DNA of 64,000 nucleotides from positions 14,453,122-14,517,121 of the forward strand of contig AP025067.1 in NCBI GenBank assembly GCA_036186865.1. Reading direction: 5' to 3'. Positions 1 through 11,665 of the stretch are shown here, in pieces; position 1 is the first letter of the stretch, and every line of letters starts with the position of its first letter. A program made the position numbers and the translations under genes. A model generated the notes under the pieces. The model saw nothing but the letters and a program-made list of their open reading frames with translations. It had not been told where the DNA came from and ran no database searches. This DNA is from Eustoma russellianum. Taxonomy: Eukaryota > Streptophyta > Magnoliopsida > Gentianales > Gentianaceae.

Positions 1-528
1 AATTCAGTAGAAACAGTACTTCCACTTGCATGCTCCTTTTGGCTATCAAGACGACCGATTTTGGAAAAGTACAAAAATGTACAAGTTTGTAGATCTTTGT
101 CTTCGCTTTCCAACACATCTTGCAACTCCTAATTTGGCCTTGTGGTTGGAGAGATACGTCAATTCTACCAAAACTGGTCCTGCAGAAACTCACAATCCGA
201 GATGGGCCTAAACTAATACAACATAAACATTTAAAAAACAAAATAAAGAACACATTCTATCTTAATGATATTTTACAATGGTTCTAAAATTCTTACCAAT
301 CATGTTATAGGTTCAATAAGGTGAACCCAATGTATAAATTCCGTTGGTTCATTTTGCACATGTTTAAATAGGAAGGCCCCCACTTCATGCATTAGTTTCT
401 TAGTTTTACTTCTTGTTAAGGGTCCTTGATCTTGCATTTTTGTAACATTATGTGCATTCTCATTATCTTGACATGGATGAGGGTTATGGGCCTCATCACC
501 ATAGAAGAACACATCCAATGCTGAAATG
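1..528 (-). other. Unassigned left edge with possible Gypsy polyprotein tail
   Basis: No gene can be supported here. On the minus strand, 518-300 is an open frame of 72 codons containing a GPLTRSKTKKL stretch. It resembles the basic 'GPxTRSxxK' end region seen in many plant Gypsy polyproteins, but nothing around it confirms this. The remaining bases are AT-rich without a recognisable domain. The LINE sequence to the right stops abruptly near 528, so this piece is probably a different repeat joined to a truncated LINE. Confidence 0.25.
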
Positions 529-900
529 TTACAGGTATGACCACATACTCATCCTTTCCACCACTCTGTTGTGTCCGTATACAAAAGAGAGTACTAATAG
601 TTTACCATCCGCCAGAGAAGAGACAACACAGTTTATTATTTGATCTAGCATACCTAAAGTGTCAATTCTAACTGTAGCAAGATTCCATAAAATCAAAATT
701 CTACTGCCCAGATGAACTCTAAAATTGTTGGTATATTCCCAACCCCTAAAGACATTTTTGATCATTTACTAAAAAGTCTTATCCATTAACTTCGTCTATA
801 AAAGACCTATCACATCTAATCTATTCTTTTGGTGAAGTCATAAACTTCACCTTGCTTATGAGGGGTTGCCAGCCCCCTACCATTACAAAACCCACAAATC
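529..900 (-). pseudogene. LINE ORF2 endonuclease N-terminal fragment
   Basis: Translated on the minus strand, about 900-766 gives a stop-broken stretch resembling the 'N-x-RGL...KQ.EV...IGLL.TK' start of plant LINE endonucleases. The open frame 765-529 then continues with the core: a GSRILILW stretch, a D/I-N-C-V block and a SFVYG motif followed by R..MW. In the apurinic-endonuclease family SFVYG precedes the GDFN motif, and here the sequence breaks off just before GDFN. The fragment would nick target DNA in an intact LINE; here it cannot. At least three in-frame stops are seen upstream of 765. Confidence 0.65.
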
Positions 901-964
901 ATTAGGTACAGTTAGGAGGTAGTGCCTTGTCTTTAAACTTTGAAGGATGATCCTTCAGGGCCTT

Positions 965-2367
965 CAACATTCTCCTCTTTTATTTCTTTGTCAGTACCTT
1001 GGTTAATTTCTCAGACTGCTCCATATCATTGTCAATTTTTTTCTCTAATTGGGTCTCTGCTTCATCTTCCAATTGGTTCTGTACTATGTCCTCTTGTTTC
1101 TCCTTGCTGGTAGGTTCTCTCCCAATGCCCTTGAATGCCTCAGTGAGAAAGGCTTAAAATTTTTCCTGACTGTGCGTTTGAAGATAACTTCTGCCTGTTT
1201 ATGTCCGTCTAGAGGTTTTAAGTCCTATGTCTCCCCAACTACTGCTGGTAGATTGGAAAGTTTTGGCGTCACAACACCCTCCACAGCACCCTTGTCCTTA
1301 TCTAGCCTCATAATTGCATGCTTAGGACTGGTTCCCTGACTGATTTCTGACTAATTCCTTTCCTACTAAAGTCTTTTATGTGCCGTTCATCCTTCATGAA
1401 TAAGTCATGTCCCTTGAAAGTGTGTCCAATTCTGCCACAGGTGGTGCAATGCATTGGCATCTGTTCGTAGAATATCTCTTGTTTGTGGAACCTATCCTGA
1501 AGGGTTATATCCAATGATTTTGGTAGCTCCTTTGAGATATCTACCTCAACAACAATCCTTGCATAATTGAATGTACCCTTTCGTGCCATTATTTGGTCTG
1601 TACTAATTGGATTGCCCAGGTGTGAGGCAATCAGGCTGAGATATCTAGCCTTCTAGAGGATTAGCGCCAGATTAATGAACCTAACCCAGATTGGAACAAC
1701 ATGCATCACTTCATGGCCAAAACTAAAATATTTTGGCATGCGCTTAAGCATAAGTGGTTTGTCATTGACGAAGTATGGTCCATAGAAGAGAACCTGCAGT
1801 GTATCTTCAACAGTTTCAAACTGAAATACTATCCATCCTGAATCATGCATTTGCAGCTTGTGCTTTCGTTTCCAATTCCTTATTATTTGATTGAGTGGAC
1901 CCAAGCCAGGGAATGTCCCTCCGACACAGCCTTTTAGGCATAGTTCCCACTCCTTTTCTACTGCGAAGTCCTCTTCAACAAAAATTGGTCCATTAGGGTT
2001 AATCTCCATGTTGGAGAGTTTGATTCCATTTCCTTCTTTTCGATTGTCTTTGAATAAGGAAGTCCAGGGAGGCCTTACATGCAACTCCTTATGTCCCAGG
2101 GTTCCAGTTGCTTTACGTTGTTTACTATCTTGGGAGCTCAGATTTGAGGCTGTATAGAGATGCGCAGCTTCATCCCCCTTTTCAATATACTTTCCATAAT
2201 TTCTTCAAGATTCTCTGGAGCTGCCTCTAATTTCTGCCTTTCCTTCTTCTGTTCATCTACTACGGTTTTCTATGCCAACGGAGGGGAAACAAGGTCCATC
2301 TCCTCAATCAAAAAATGGCTTTGTTGTATTCTTGCACTTCCTTACTAATGGCCTTGCTATTCACCAT
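965..2367 (-). pseudogene. LINE ORF1 (DUF4283 + zinc knuckle), broken
   Basis: ORF1 proteins of plant LINEs bind the element RNA. The minus-strand frame 2084-1653 gives a DUF4283-like domain ending in PIWVRFINLALIL. One TAG at 1653-1655 then interrupts it, and the same frame resumes to 1308 (495 nt offset, a multiple of three). This second part has the usual ARIVVEVDISKELP segment and a zinc knuckle near 1460-1420. The knuckle reads C-x2-C-x4-H-x4-H, so the last Cys of the usual CCHC is His. A likely initiator ATG at 2367-2365 is out of frame with the rest, so a frameshift lies between 2367 and 2084. The tail from 1308 to about 965 is charged, as expected. Confidence 0.7.
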
Positions 2368-2621
2368 TTTCTCACAGATTATCTACAAGATGTGTAAGCA
2401 CGATTGAGAGTATAGAAAAGACGAATAATAAAGTTAGGGATTTCCCCTAGAGAGTTTTGCTCTCTAGAATTCTTTCTCATCTTTTTTTCCCTTTTAGATT
2501 CTTTTTCCCCTTATTTGCTTCTAGGTGGACTCAAAATTGAGTAATAGGAATCTAGAATATACGGATTTATCGAAGTTGGATATCTAGTGAGTACGTAGTT
2601 TATTAAAAAACACGCAAATCC

Positions 2622-3049
2622 AAATGAAGTGTAGACTTATAAATTTGTTGTCATAAAATTACATAGTTTTGTAGTTATACATCTTACTTGAGTACTTAAT
2701 TTTGATAATAAATCTTGTGTAGAGAACACCATTATAGTTTTGGTAATAAATCACATGTAGGGGATATGTTATTTAGTCATTACATCTAATTTTTTGTTGC
2801 TTTATTAATATATTTTAGTCATTGATTCATTGTCATTAATTCTCTATTTTTCTTTTCTAAATTATTTCCAGCCGTTACATTTGCTGAATTGCAAGTAAGA
2901 AACTGTTGAAACCTTTGATATGAAGAAATGTTAAGGAAGTGAACCAGGACTAGTCTGAGCTGAGCTGACCAGAGCTGGTCTGAGCCTATCAAGGCTGACC
3001 TGAGCGGTCGACCATAACTTGACCAGGGCTGGTCTGAGCAGCTGACCAC
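2622..3049 (+). repeat. Tandem duplication, first copy (includes Copia B LTR start)
   Basis: This 428 bp segment matches 3050-3246 followed by 14262 to about 14510, so it is the left copy of a direct tandem duplication. Its right part (2939-3049) is the first ~111 bp of the Copia B LTR, preceded by the same ...GATATGAAGAAA flank found at 14375-14386. The junction between copies lies at an AAATG microhomology near 3050. The copy is valuable because it keeps an uninterrupted version of the site where Sirevirus A later inserted (GCTTTATTAAT near 2801). Confidence 0.8.
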
Positions 3050-3246
3050 AAATGTGAAGTGTAGACTTATAAATCTGTTTTCATAAAATTACATAGTTTT
3101 GTTGTTATACATCTTACTGAGTACTTAATTTTGATAATAAATCTTGTGTGTAGAGAATATGTTATTTGACTATTGTAGTTTTGGTAATGAATCACATGTA
3201 GGGAATATGTTATTTTGTCATTACATCTAAATTTTTATTGCTTTAT
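3050..3246 (+). repeat. Tandem duplication, second copy, left part
   Basis: Near-identical to 2622-2815. It is cut at 3246 by the 5' LTR of Sirevirus A and resumes at 14262 beyond the 3' LTR. A few substitutions and short indels separate it from the first copy (for example GTGTGTAG against GTGTAG near 3147). Confidence 0.8.
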
Positions 3247-3359
3247 TGTTGAGAAATATGTTTGGATAATTTTAAAGTCATGATTTTAAGTGGTGAATGA
3301 ATAAAAATGTCACACATGGTGTTATATGTGATTAAAAGTTTAAAAAGTTGAGGAAAATG

Positions 3360-3595
3360 ACATCGATCTCTCAGGTTGTTGTACTTCGATCCCTCACATC
3401 GATCGATGTATATAAGGGAGAGAAAGTTCAAGACCTTACTGTGAGACATCGGTCTCTAAACCTGAGAACATCGATCGATCAATGCGTACATCGAACCCTC
3501 ACTTTGATCGATCGATATAGGTCAGAGACAAACTCTGAAACTTACTGTGAGACATCGATCTGAAGCTGAGACACTTCGATCGATCTATGTCTAGG
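3360..3595 (+). repeat. ATCGATCGAT-rich block in LTR A
   Basis: Several short units built around the self-complementary ATCGATCGAT, alternating with GAGACATCGRTCTC-like pieces, recur here and at 11780-12035 in the other LTR. The arrangement resembles the dyad-rich upstream part of Sirevirus LTRs. A regulatory role is only an inference. Confidence 0.6.
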
Positions 3596-4733
3596 GTTTT
3601 TTAAAATATTTTTCTAAAATGTGATAAAGTGGTTGTTTTCATTTGTACATGATTTATATGTGTTCATTATGTTGATATTATGTGTTTTTGATGATTTTAA
3701 ATGTCTTGTGACTAATGTTCCTTGGAAGTTTCTACAACTTATCAAAAAGGACAAAATTAGTATTTTGAGTTTTGTAGAAACATGATATGGTAGAAATACT
3801 TCAAGGACTTATTCTCCTCATATTTATCATGAAAAAGGTGTTATTATATCCATTTCTTACCATCGGGGTCATTTCTGGAGTTTTCTCTCATCAGGGGCAT
3901 TTTGGTCATTTTGCTCCTGATGGTATTTTTGGTATTTTCACTCAAGAAATCTTGTGTATATTCTTATCTTCATTCTGGAGTTGATTTATGATTATCTTGA
4001 AGATTATATGGTGGTTTTATATTATTTTTATCAAATGATGATATTATCGACGATAGCAGGATATGTGACGAGTTGTGATGTCACATTCTATTTCTTTCTT
4101 AAAGACTCTATTCTATATGTTATTGGAGTATATTTATCATCATATTTCAGATAATTTAAAGGTGTTCAAGGTGTGAAAACGATCACAACATACAAGAAGA
4201 AATAATGGAAATTTTGGTGTTATATGTTGACATAATCTTGTCAACTATTATTTGTTTTTTCTTCAAAAATCTGAGTTGATACATATATACAAGACTCCAA
4301 ACGTGTATTAACAGGTGGAAATGATGGTGTACTCATTTTATGGCTTGGTGACAAGTGGATCAACCAAAAAGAAGCTAGTTGGCAAAAATTGCCAACTAGG
4401 ATTTTTTAAATTGTAGTCAACGGCTACATGGCTGGAAATGGCAGATTTTTTTGAGTCAAATGGAAGTCTTCACATGTCATATTCTTTGCAAGGAGTTGAG
4501 GGTATCTTGGTGGAATTATCCCTTAGTATTATCTTCGTTTTTCAAGCAAATTCCAAGTCATTTTTTATGGTAAAAATTCGGTCATGTGAAAGTTTAAGGT
4601 GGACCAATCATTCTTCTCTATGTTGCCAAGTGTACAAGATGATTATGTGGCCAACCAATGATGTGAAGACAACTAGGACTTGATGGTGAAGATGTTGACA
4701 CATTGGAGTCTTATCTTCAAGAGCCATTTCACA

Positions 4734-4744
4734 CTATAAATAGG
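4734..4744 (+). promoter_or_regulatory. TATA box of LTR A
   Basis: CTATAAATAGG lies about 1.49 kb into the 5' LTR, followed by a purine-rich leader (GAAGAAGAAGAACACA). The 3' LTR keeps the same bases at 13169-13179. This is the most convincing core promoter in the window. Transcription would start about 30 bases downstream, giving a long R/U5. Confidence 0.7.
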
Positions 4745-5103
4745 AGGCAAAGGTGAAGAAGAAGAACACACTTGAAGCTCACTTGAAAGCAATAGTTGAA
4801 TTGTCTTGCTATCTTCTTCTCTCCATTCTTGTTTTTTGTTTGTAGCCAAGGTGTTCTTGTGATATTTGTTGTAGAGCTACAAGCCTCTTGTCTCATTTGT
4901 AAGATTGATTAGCCAACTCTATAAGGCTACATCAATGAGTGATAGAGGTGTTGCAACCAAGAGTTGCATAGAGGTGTACATCCAAGTCTTGAATAGGGTT
5001 GGTGTTTAACCCAAGGATCAAGGTTGTTTCTTGTTGTAATTTGGTTCATACCATAGTGAAATCCAAGGAAATGAGATCCTTGGGACTGTAGTAGGTCACG
5101 TTG

Positions 5104-5121
5104 ACCGAACCAGGATAAATC
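5104..5121 (+). promoter_or_regulatory. Conserved CCGAACCAG-ATAAA block of LTR A
   Basis: The block reads CCGAACCAGGATAAATCC and sits about 700 bp before the LTR end. The C-family LTRs carry CCGAACCAGTATAAA at the same distance from their end (24991-25010 in C, and in each solo LTR). Preservation between otherwise diverged LTRs points to a shared cis function. It could lie near the R region or polyadenylation site, but that is inference. Confidence 0.5.
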
Positions 5122-5823
5122 CTTGGTGTTCTTGTCTTCTTTACTTTTTTTCTTTTTTGCCTGTTTTTCACTGCAGATTTCACACAACTTCTCACGTTTT
5201 GAAAAATAGCTAAACACTTTCAAAATTCATGATTTTTGGTGGAGTTATACTTCAGGCTATTAGCTTTCATTTACAATAAGAATCACTTGATTTGAGCAAG
5301 GGAAAGTGAGTCTTTCAGCCGTTGCAAGATAACTGCTCTAATCTGGCTGCAATTTGACCAGTTTTGAGAAAACTTGAATTCTGTTTTAACCAAGAATTTT
5401 TCAAGGTCAGAGCCTTTTGAAAACATAAACTAGGCATCCTAAGGAGTGTTTTGACATAAATATCAACATTTTTGGTTAAGTATTCAAAGAGAAACACGTT
5501 TTCTAATTTCAGCAACATTCTGTCCAATTTTGTGCAGATTGACCATCTGAATCTTTTTATTTGTTTGAAAGGTCAAACGATCTTATTTTTATCTGATTTT
5601 TGGACAAAGTCTTGCCAAGACATTGAAGTTAAGTTCTAAAAAGTTTAGTAAATTTTGGAGTTGTGTACAAGGATTTTTGAATTTTCAAAAACGGGTTCTG
5701 AATCTGAGGTGGTCTCAGATTCTGTTTTCAAAAGGGATTTTAATCAAGGGTAATAGTGTAATTTCCGCTAACAAGTATTCACCCCCTATAGTGGTGTTTA
5801 TTACAGGTGCACGGTCTAATAAT

Positions 5824-5836
5824 TGGTATCAGAGCC
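5824..5836 (+). other. Primer-binding site of element A
   Basis: TGGTATCAGAGCC begins two bases after the 5' LTR. It is complementary to the 3' end of plant initiator methionine tRNA, the standard primer for Copia reverse transcription. Confidence 0.85.
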
Positions 5837-5943
5837 ACGCCAACACCACTCTAAGAAGCAAGATTCAACACCATACGAACAAGACAAGGCCAAGAAACAA
5901 CAATTCAAAGTAGCCTGCTAATCTCAAATCAAAGGTACATACA

Positions 5944-8095
5944 ATGGCTATTGTTTCTCACAACGGTGAGTTGGAAGGTATGTCTACACAATGTCCTCCT
6001 CTTTTGATGGAAATAATTTCGTTCATTGGAAACCTAGAATGATGCATTCTTAATGGCTATAGACATCGATTTATGGTCTATAGTTGAAGATGGGCCATAC
6101 ATTCCAATGAAAATTGTACAAGTTAGTGGAGTCACAAGAAAGTAGAAAAAATATAAAAGCTAGTGGTCTTCCGAAGATAAAAAGAAAATGTCCATGAACG
6201 CTAAGGCTATGCAATTACTGTTAAACAGACTAACGACCTCTGAAGCAGGATATGTGTCAAATTGCACAAGTGTATATGACATGTGAAAATCATTAGAATT
6301 AAAGCATGAAGGTACTAGCGGGTAAAAGAGTCAAAAATAAACATGCTTATGTCTGAGCTTGAATCTTTCAAAATGTTGCCAAACGAATCCATAACATCTA
6401 TGGATTTGAGGATTACAAACATTTCAATGCCCTTGAAACTTTAGGCAAATCATTCACGAACAATGAAAAGGTTAAAAAGTTGCTGCGAAGCCATCCTGCT
6501 GAATGGGATCCTTAGGTAACAGCAATCGAAGAGACAAAGTTAATCACTAAGATAGATGAATTGATCAGTTCACTTAGAGTTTACGAGGTAAAACTAAACC
6601 AGCAGAAGTCCGAGTCATCTAAGTCATCCGGTAAGTCCATAGCTTTCAAGTCAACTGAATCACATGCAAATAACGATGATAGTAATAGTGATAATGAATT
6701 ATACGATGACTTAATATTGATAGCTAGAAAACTTAGAAAGTTTTTTCGAACGGCCTAATAAGAATAGACAACGATCCTTCTTCTTCTTCTTCTTCTTCTC
6801 AAACTAAGAAAAATAACTCTAATAACAAGAAATGGTATAATAAAGAGTTAAAGTTTTATGAATGTGGTCAAAAAGGACACATCTCTTATGATTGCCCGAC
6901 AAAGAAAATGCCAACAACAACAATAATAACAATAAACAAGACAAGGAGATGCAAAAATCAAAGGCAAAGGAGACCAAGTTAAGGAAAGGCAAACGAGCAA
7001 TGGAGATGAGCACGTGGAGCAACTCGTCCGACTCAGAATCCGACACTGAGAAAGCTCAAGTCTGCTTTGTATCCAACGAGGTAAGTTCTTCATCTGATGA
7101 AGATTTTGATAAAGAAATATCATTCGATGAAATGTATGAAGAATTTTAAGGATGCATGCTCACTGTAAAAAGCTCTCTAAATAAAAGAAGAAACTAATTG
7201 AAGAAAACGACAAGTTGAAGACGTCCAACTTGGAGTTTTCTGATCAATTAGAATCTTTTAAACAAGAGTCTACTAATACTCTTGATTCTTTAGAGATTAA
7301 AATCGAATCATATAGGAAAAATGAACAAAAATTAAAAACTGAAAATAGTATGTTGAAGTCTAAGTTAGAAAGTTGTGAAAATGAGATAGTACAACTTAAA
7401 TCTACTAAACTAAACTTAGAAAAAATGTTGGAACAATTTAAATCTGGTACAAACATGTTAGATACACTTATATCATCTCAAAAATATAGAAACGATAAAA
7501 CTGGATTAGGATATAAAGAAAAAAATACCAAAGTAGATAAAAAGAACAAAGTTTGTTTCATCTAGTACGAAAGCCATACAATACAACGAAATCAATTTGC
7601 CTGTTGCAAATCTTTCTACTCCTTCTTCTGTTTATTCTAAGGCAAAAATATAACATACACCAAAGCACACACATATCAACACGCTACTAGGCAAAATTTT
7701 GCATCTAGACAACCTAGAAATTATGCCTATATGTATACAAATGCAACTAGACATAATAAAATGCATCAACTTATTATGAACCTAAATATAGGCAACATTC
7801 ATATTAGACTTATAGAAATGCATATGAACACACATACATAGCGCCATACAAGAAACAAAATCATATGTCTTATACACACTATCAAAAGCGGCCAAGACAT
7901 GATACTTATCAACCAAGGTATAACATGTATAACCATGCATCATCTTTTAAATGGAATAGACAATTACATGAAAATCCATTGTATTATTCAACTTATAATA
8001 ATGTCAAATATGTGCCTAGAAGGTATGTCCAAGTTTGGATACCTAAGGGATATCAAAACAAGGATGGTGCTCCTAACATTCAAGGACCTAAATAA
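5944..8095 (+). pseudogene. Element A gag, multiply broken
   Basis: The frame starts at ATG 5944, 108 bases after the primer site. The product would form the retrotransposon particle and bind its RNA. The N-terminal UBN2-like gag is split by stops near 6050 and 6150. The zinc knuckle at 6853-6896 has lost its first Cys (Phe-Tyr-Glu-Cys instead of Cys-Tyr-Glu-Cys). A Ser/Asp-rich stretch (7015-7149) precedes a coiled-coil rich in K, E and L (7215-7565). The gag ends with a Q-x-W-x-PKG motif near 8030-8050, as in other Sirevirus-like gags. At least four lesions separate these blocks. Confidence 0.75.
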
Positions 8096-8177
8096 AAGGT
8101 ACCTAAAACTTTGTCTCCATTACAGGAAAATCGCAAGGAATGCAAGAAGGAGGCAAAGCCAAAGAATCTAAAAACTA

Positions 8178-11100
8178 AATGGTTTTAGATAGTGGATGTT
8201 CAAGACATATGACGGGCAACCCTAACTATTCTCGAGTTGGGAGTTGGAACATATCAAGAATGGAGGAAAGGTGACATTCAGTGACAACAACAAATGACAA
8301 GTTGTTGGAAGAGGAACAATCGGGGACCCTAACACATTTCAAATACGAATGTGTTGTTAGTAAGAAATCTTTCTTATAATTTATTAAGCATTTTGCAACT
8401 TATAGATTCCGGTGATTATGTTTCTTTTCTCCCTGATTCTTGTGATATAACAAATGAAAAAGGAGAAATTGTTTAAAAGGAAATAGGGATGGTAACATTT
8501 ATACTCTTACGTTAGATAATATGTTAGATGCTAAGGTTAAGTGTTTAATATCACATGACTTAGATGTGAATTTATGGCATAGAAGACTAGGACATATAGG
8601 AATTTCAACAATTGAAAAGTCATCTAAGAAGAATTTAAGAGGTATGTCGAAGTTAGACTTAGATAATTTTCAAATGTGTGAAACATGTATTAAGGAAAAC
8701 ATATTAAAGAAACATTAAAACCAAAACATGAAGTGAGTACTAGTCATGTACTAGAATTGCTTCACTTAGACTTATTTGGTCCAAGTAGGACAAGAAGTCT
8801 AGGTGGACACTACTATGTGTGTGTCATAGTAGATGATTACTCACAATACACATGGACATTGTTCTTAACACACAAAGAAGATGCTTCATTGACAATCGAA
8901 ACTCTTATCAAGCAACTCGAAAATATTTGCGAAGAAAATGTTAAAAGAATTAGGAGTGATAGAGGTGGAGAATTTAAAAACAAAGATGTAATCAAGTTTT
9001 GTGAATTACATGGAATTAAACATGAATTCTCACCACCAGAACACACAACTCAATGGAGTTGTGAACGCAAAAATAGAACAATTCAAGAAGTTGCTAGAAC
9101 AATGTTATGTGAAAATAAAGTACCAATTTTATAAGCTGAAGTTGTTAGTTGTACATGTTATATAATAAATAGGCTTTCTATTAGAAAAAATTAAATAAAA
9201 CACCTTACAAATTGTTAAATAATAGACAACCTAAGGTAGATTATCTTAGAGTTTTTGGTTGTAAGTGCTTTGTGTTGAACACTAAGGATAATCTAGACAA
9301 GTTTGAACAAAAGTCTATTGAATGCACATATTTTGGTTATTCAACTAACTAAAGAGCATATATGTGTTATAATCCCGCATCTAGAAAAATAATTATCTAT
9401 ACATGTGAAATTCAATGAAAGTGCATGTTTTGAAGTTAGTAATAAAACTAAAAAAACAAGAAAATAATGTTGAAATATGTTTGATGATGATGATATTCCT
9501 TGAGCCTGTACTTGATCTAGAACCAACTCCCCCTGAACAAGACATGCAAACCCTTAGATGAAATAAATGAAGAAATTTTGCAATTGGAAGATAATACAAC
9601 TAATGATCCAATTACATATGATAATGTTCATACAAATGAAACATTTGAACAAGATGAGGGTGAACCTAGTCAATCTAAGAATTGTGGCACCCTAAAGAAT
9701 TAATCATTGGGATGCAAGTGTTGGGGTTAGAACACGTAGAAACATAAGTCAAGTTAAAGGATATAGCTTAATCTCACACTTAGAACCTAAGAATGTAAAG
9801 GAAGCCTTAGGTGATATATCTTGGATACATGCTATGCATGAGGAATTGAATCAATTTACAAGGAACAACATGTGAGACTTGTACCTAAACTTGAAAACAA
9901 GTCTATAATAGGAACGAAATGGATATTTAGAAATAAAATGGATGAACAAGTAAATATTACAAGAAATAAGACTAGGCTAGTCGCACAAGGTTATAATCAA
10001 CAAGAAGGAATAGATATGAAGAAACCTTTGCACCTGTTGCACGACTAGAAGCAGTTAGATTGTTACTTGCGATTGCAAGTCTAAGCAATATTAAACTCTT
10101 CCAAATGGATGTCAAGAGTGCGTTCTTGAATGGATACATCCAAGAAGAAGTGTTTGTCAAACAATCCCCTGGATTCAAAGATCCAAAGAATCCTAACCAT
10201 GTTTACAAGCTTAAGAAAACTCTATATGTTTTGAAACAAGCTCCAAGAGCTTGGTACGAGAGATTTACAAACTTGCAAATAATTATCAAAGGGGACCATA
10301 GACAACACATCATTTCTAAAAAGAAAAGATAATGACTTATTGATAGTCCAAATATATGTAGATGACATCATCTTTGGTTCAACCAACCCTACCTTAATAA
10401 AAGACTTCGGAGAGTGTATGAAGTAAGAATTTGAAATGTCAATGATAGGAGAGTTAAATTACTTCTTAGGGCTTCAAATCAAACAAACCCCTCAAGGAAT
10501 TCACATTAGCCAACTTAAGTATGTCAATGATATAAATAAGGAGTTTGGCTTTGAAGAGTTGAAACTAACACCTACACCCATGAGTGTTAGTACCAAACTA
10601 GATAAGGATGAAAATGGTAAACCTTTTGATGACACACTTTATAGGTCTATGATTAGCTCATTGTTATATTTAACCGCATCAAGACCTAACATCATGTTTA
10701 GTGTGTGTATGTGCGCTAGGTTTCAATCTTGTCCTAAGGTATATCATTACAATGCAGTGAAAAAGATATTAGATATCTTAAACACACACCTCACTTAGGA
10801 CTTTGGTATGATGAAAATGCTAAGTTGGAACTGTATGCGTATAGCGATGCCGATTATGGTGGTTGAAAATTAGACTGAAATTCTACTAGCGGTATGTGTC
10901 AATTCATAGGAACCAACTTGATCGCTTGGTATTCTAAAAAGCAAGCTAGTGTAGCACTCTCTACCACCGAAGCTGAGTATATAGCCTTAAGCTTATGCAC
11001 TACCCAAATACTTTCACTTAAACAACAACTTAGTGATTTTGACATTAAAATGAATAAGATTCTAATTTTTTGTGATAGCACAAGTGCAATCAATTTTTCT

Positions 11101-11307
11101 TGGAATCCGGTACTTCGTTCTAAGGCCAAACACATTGAGGTACGATACCATTTCCTTCAAGATCATGTTCAAAATGAGGATATAGTTATAAACCATATAA
11201 GAACTGATCACCAAATAGCTGATATCTTCGCCAAACCCCTTACTCAAGCCAATTTTGAAAACTTACGAGCCAAGTTAGGTATGATGACTTACGATACAAT
11301 TGCATAG
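8178..11307 (+). pseudogene. Element A pol: protease, integrase, RT, RNase H (broken)
   Basis: Copia order is kept. The protease active-site stretch LDSGCSRHMTGN is at about 8181-8221. GAG-pre-integrase follows at 8521-8717 (LWHRRLGHIG, C-x2-C). The integrase core is at 8733-9134, with its first Asp in HLDLFG, the second in RSDRGGEF and Glu in CERKNR. Reverse transcriptase spans about 9780-10440, with FQMDVKSAFLNG and an intact YVDD at about 10352. RNase H is at 10800-11307 (STTEAEYIAL, FCDSTSAI, ending at a TAG). Stops or frameshifts occur after 8717, at 9134, throughout 9135-9970, near 10330, 10420 and 10797. All catalytic triads are recognisable, so the element is dead mainly through frame lesions. 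Confidence 0.8.
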
Positions 11308-11329
11308 TTTTATCTTTTGCATGATTTGC

Positions 11330-11665
11330 AAAATAAAGGGGGAGATAAAATAAGAACATGATTTTAGTTGGTAAGTCATTAAGTTGAATAATATGCTAAG
11401 TTTCAATTGGTATAAGTTTTGGAGCATAGGTTAAGGGGGAAAGTATAATTTGAGAGTATAATTTGAGGGGGGCACATAAATACATATGTTAAAAACATGA
11501 GAATTGAGAGTTTGAAAAAAACTGGTATAGAATTGGTGAAACAATTGGTAATTGGTGAGGTTTTCAAAACAAGTCAATTGGTAAAAACGTGAAAAACATT
11601 TGGTTAAAAGTTGTGACGTTAAAATCATGTTAAGTTATCTTGAAAATCATTCAAAAGGGGGAGAA
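11330..11665 (+). other. Multiple polypurine tracts of element A
   Basis: Purine tracts AAAGGGGGAGATAAAA (about 11333), AAGGGGGAAAG (about 11433), GAGGGGGG (about 11464) and AAAAGGGGGAGAA, directly before the 3' LTR at 11666, lie in a row in a ~340 bp non-coding gap. Repeated tracts between RNase H and the 3' LTR are a recognised Sirevirus trait. The last one would prime plus-strand synthesis. Confidence 0.75.

Larger units (their letters stand above)
529..2560 (-). mobile_element. Truncated plant L1-type LINE (minus strand)
   Basis: The minus strand reads, in order, a short 5' leader (2560-2368), an ORF1 relic (2367 to about 965) and the beginning of an ORF2 endonuclease (about 900-529). 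ORF order and domain types are those of plant L1 LINEs. The reverse transcriptase, RNase H and 3' tail are absent because homology ends near 529. Several stops and frameshifts show an old, dead copy. No target-site duplication could be assigned because the 3' end is missing. Confidence 0.7.
3247..5821 (+). repeat. Element A 5' LTR
   Basis: It is 2575 bp, starts TGTTGAG and ends near CGGTCTAATA (3' copy: CTAACA). Inside are an ATCGATCGAT-rich block (3360-3595), a good TATA box (4734-4744) and the conserved CCGAACCAGGATAAATCC block at 5104-5121 that is also found in the C family. No open frame of substance is present. The copy is nearly collinear with 11666-14261, differing by substitutions and short indels. 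Confidence 0.9.

Noticed and set aside
3787..4154. Hydrophobic open frames of 65-66 codons in LTR A
   Set aside because: They lie in non-coding LTR, differ between the two LTR copies and have no family resemblance.
5824..5836. tRNA-like signal at TGGTATCAGAGC
   Set aside because: Only the short primer-site match is present, three times next to LTRs; no tRNA fold around it.
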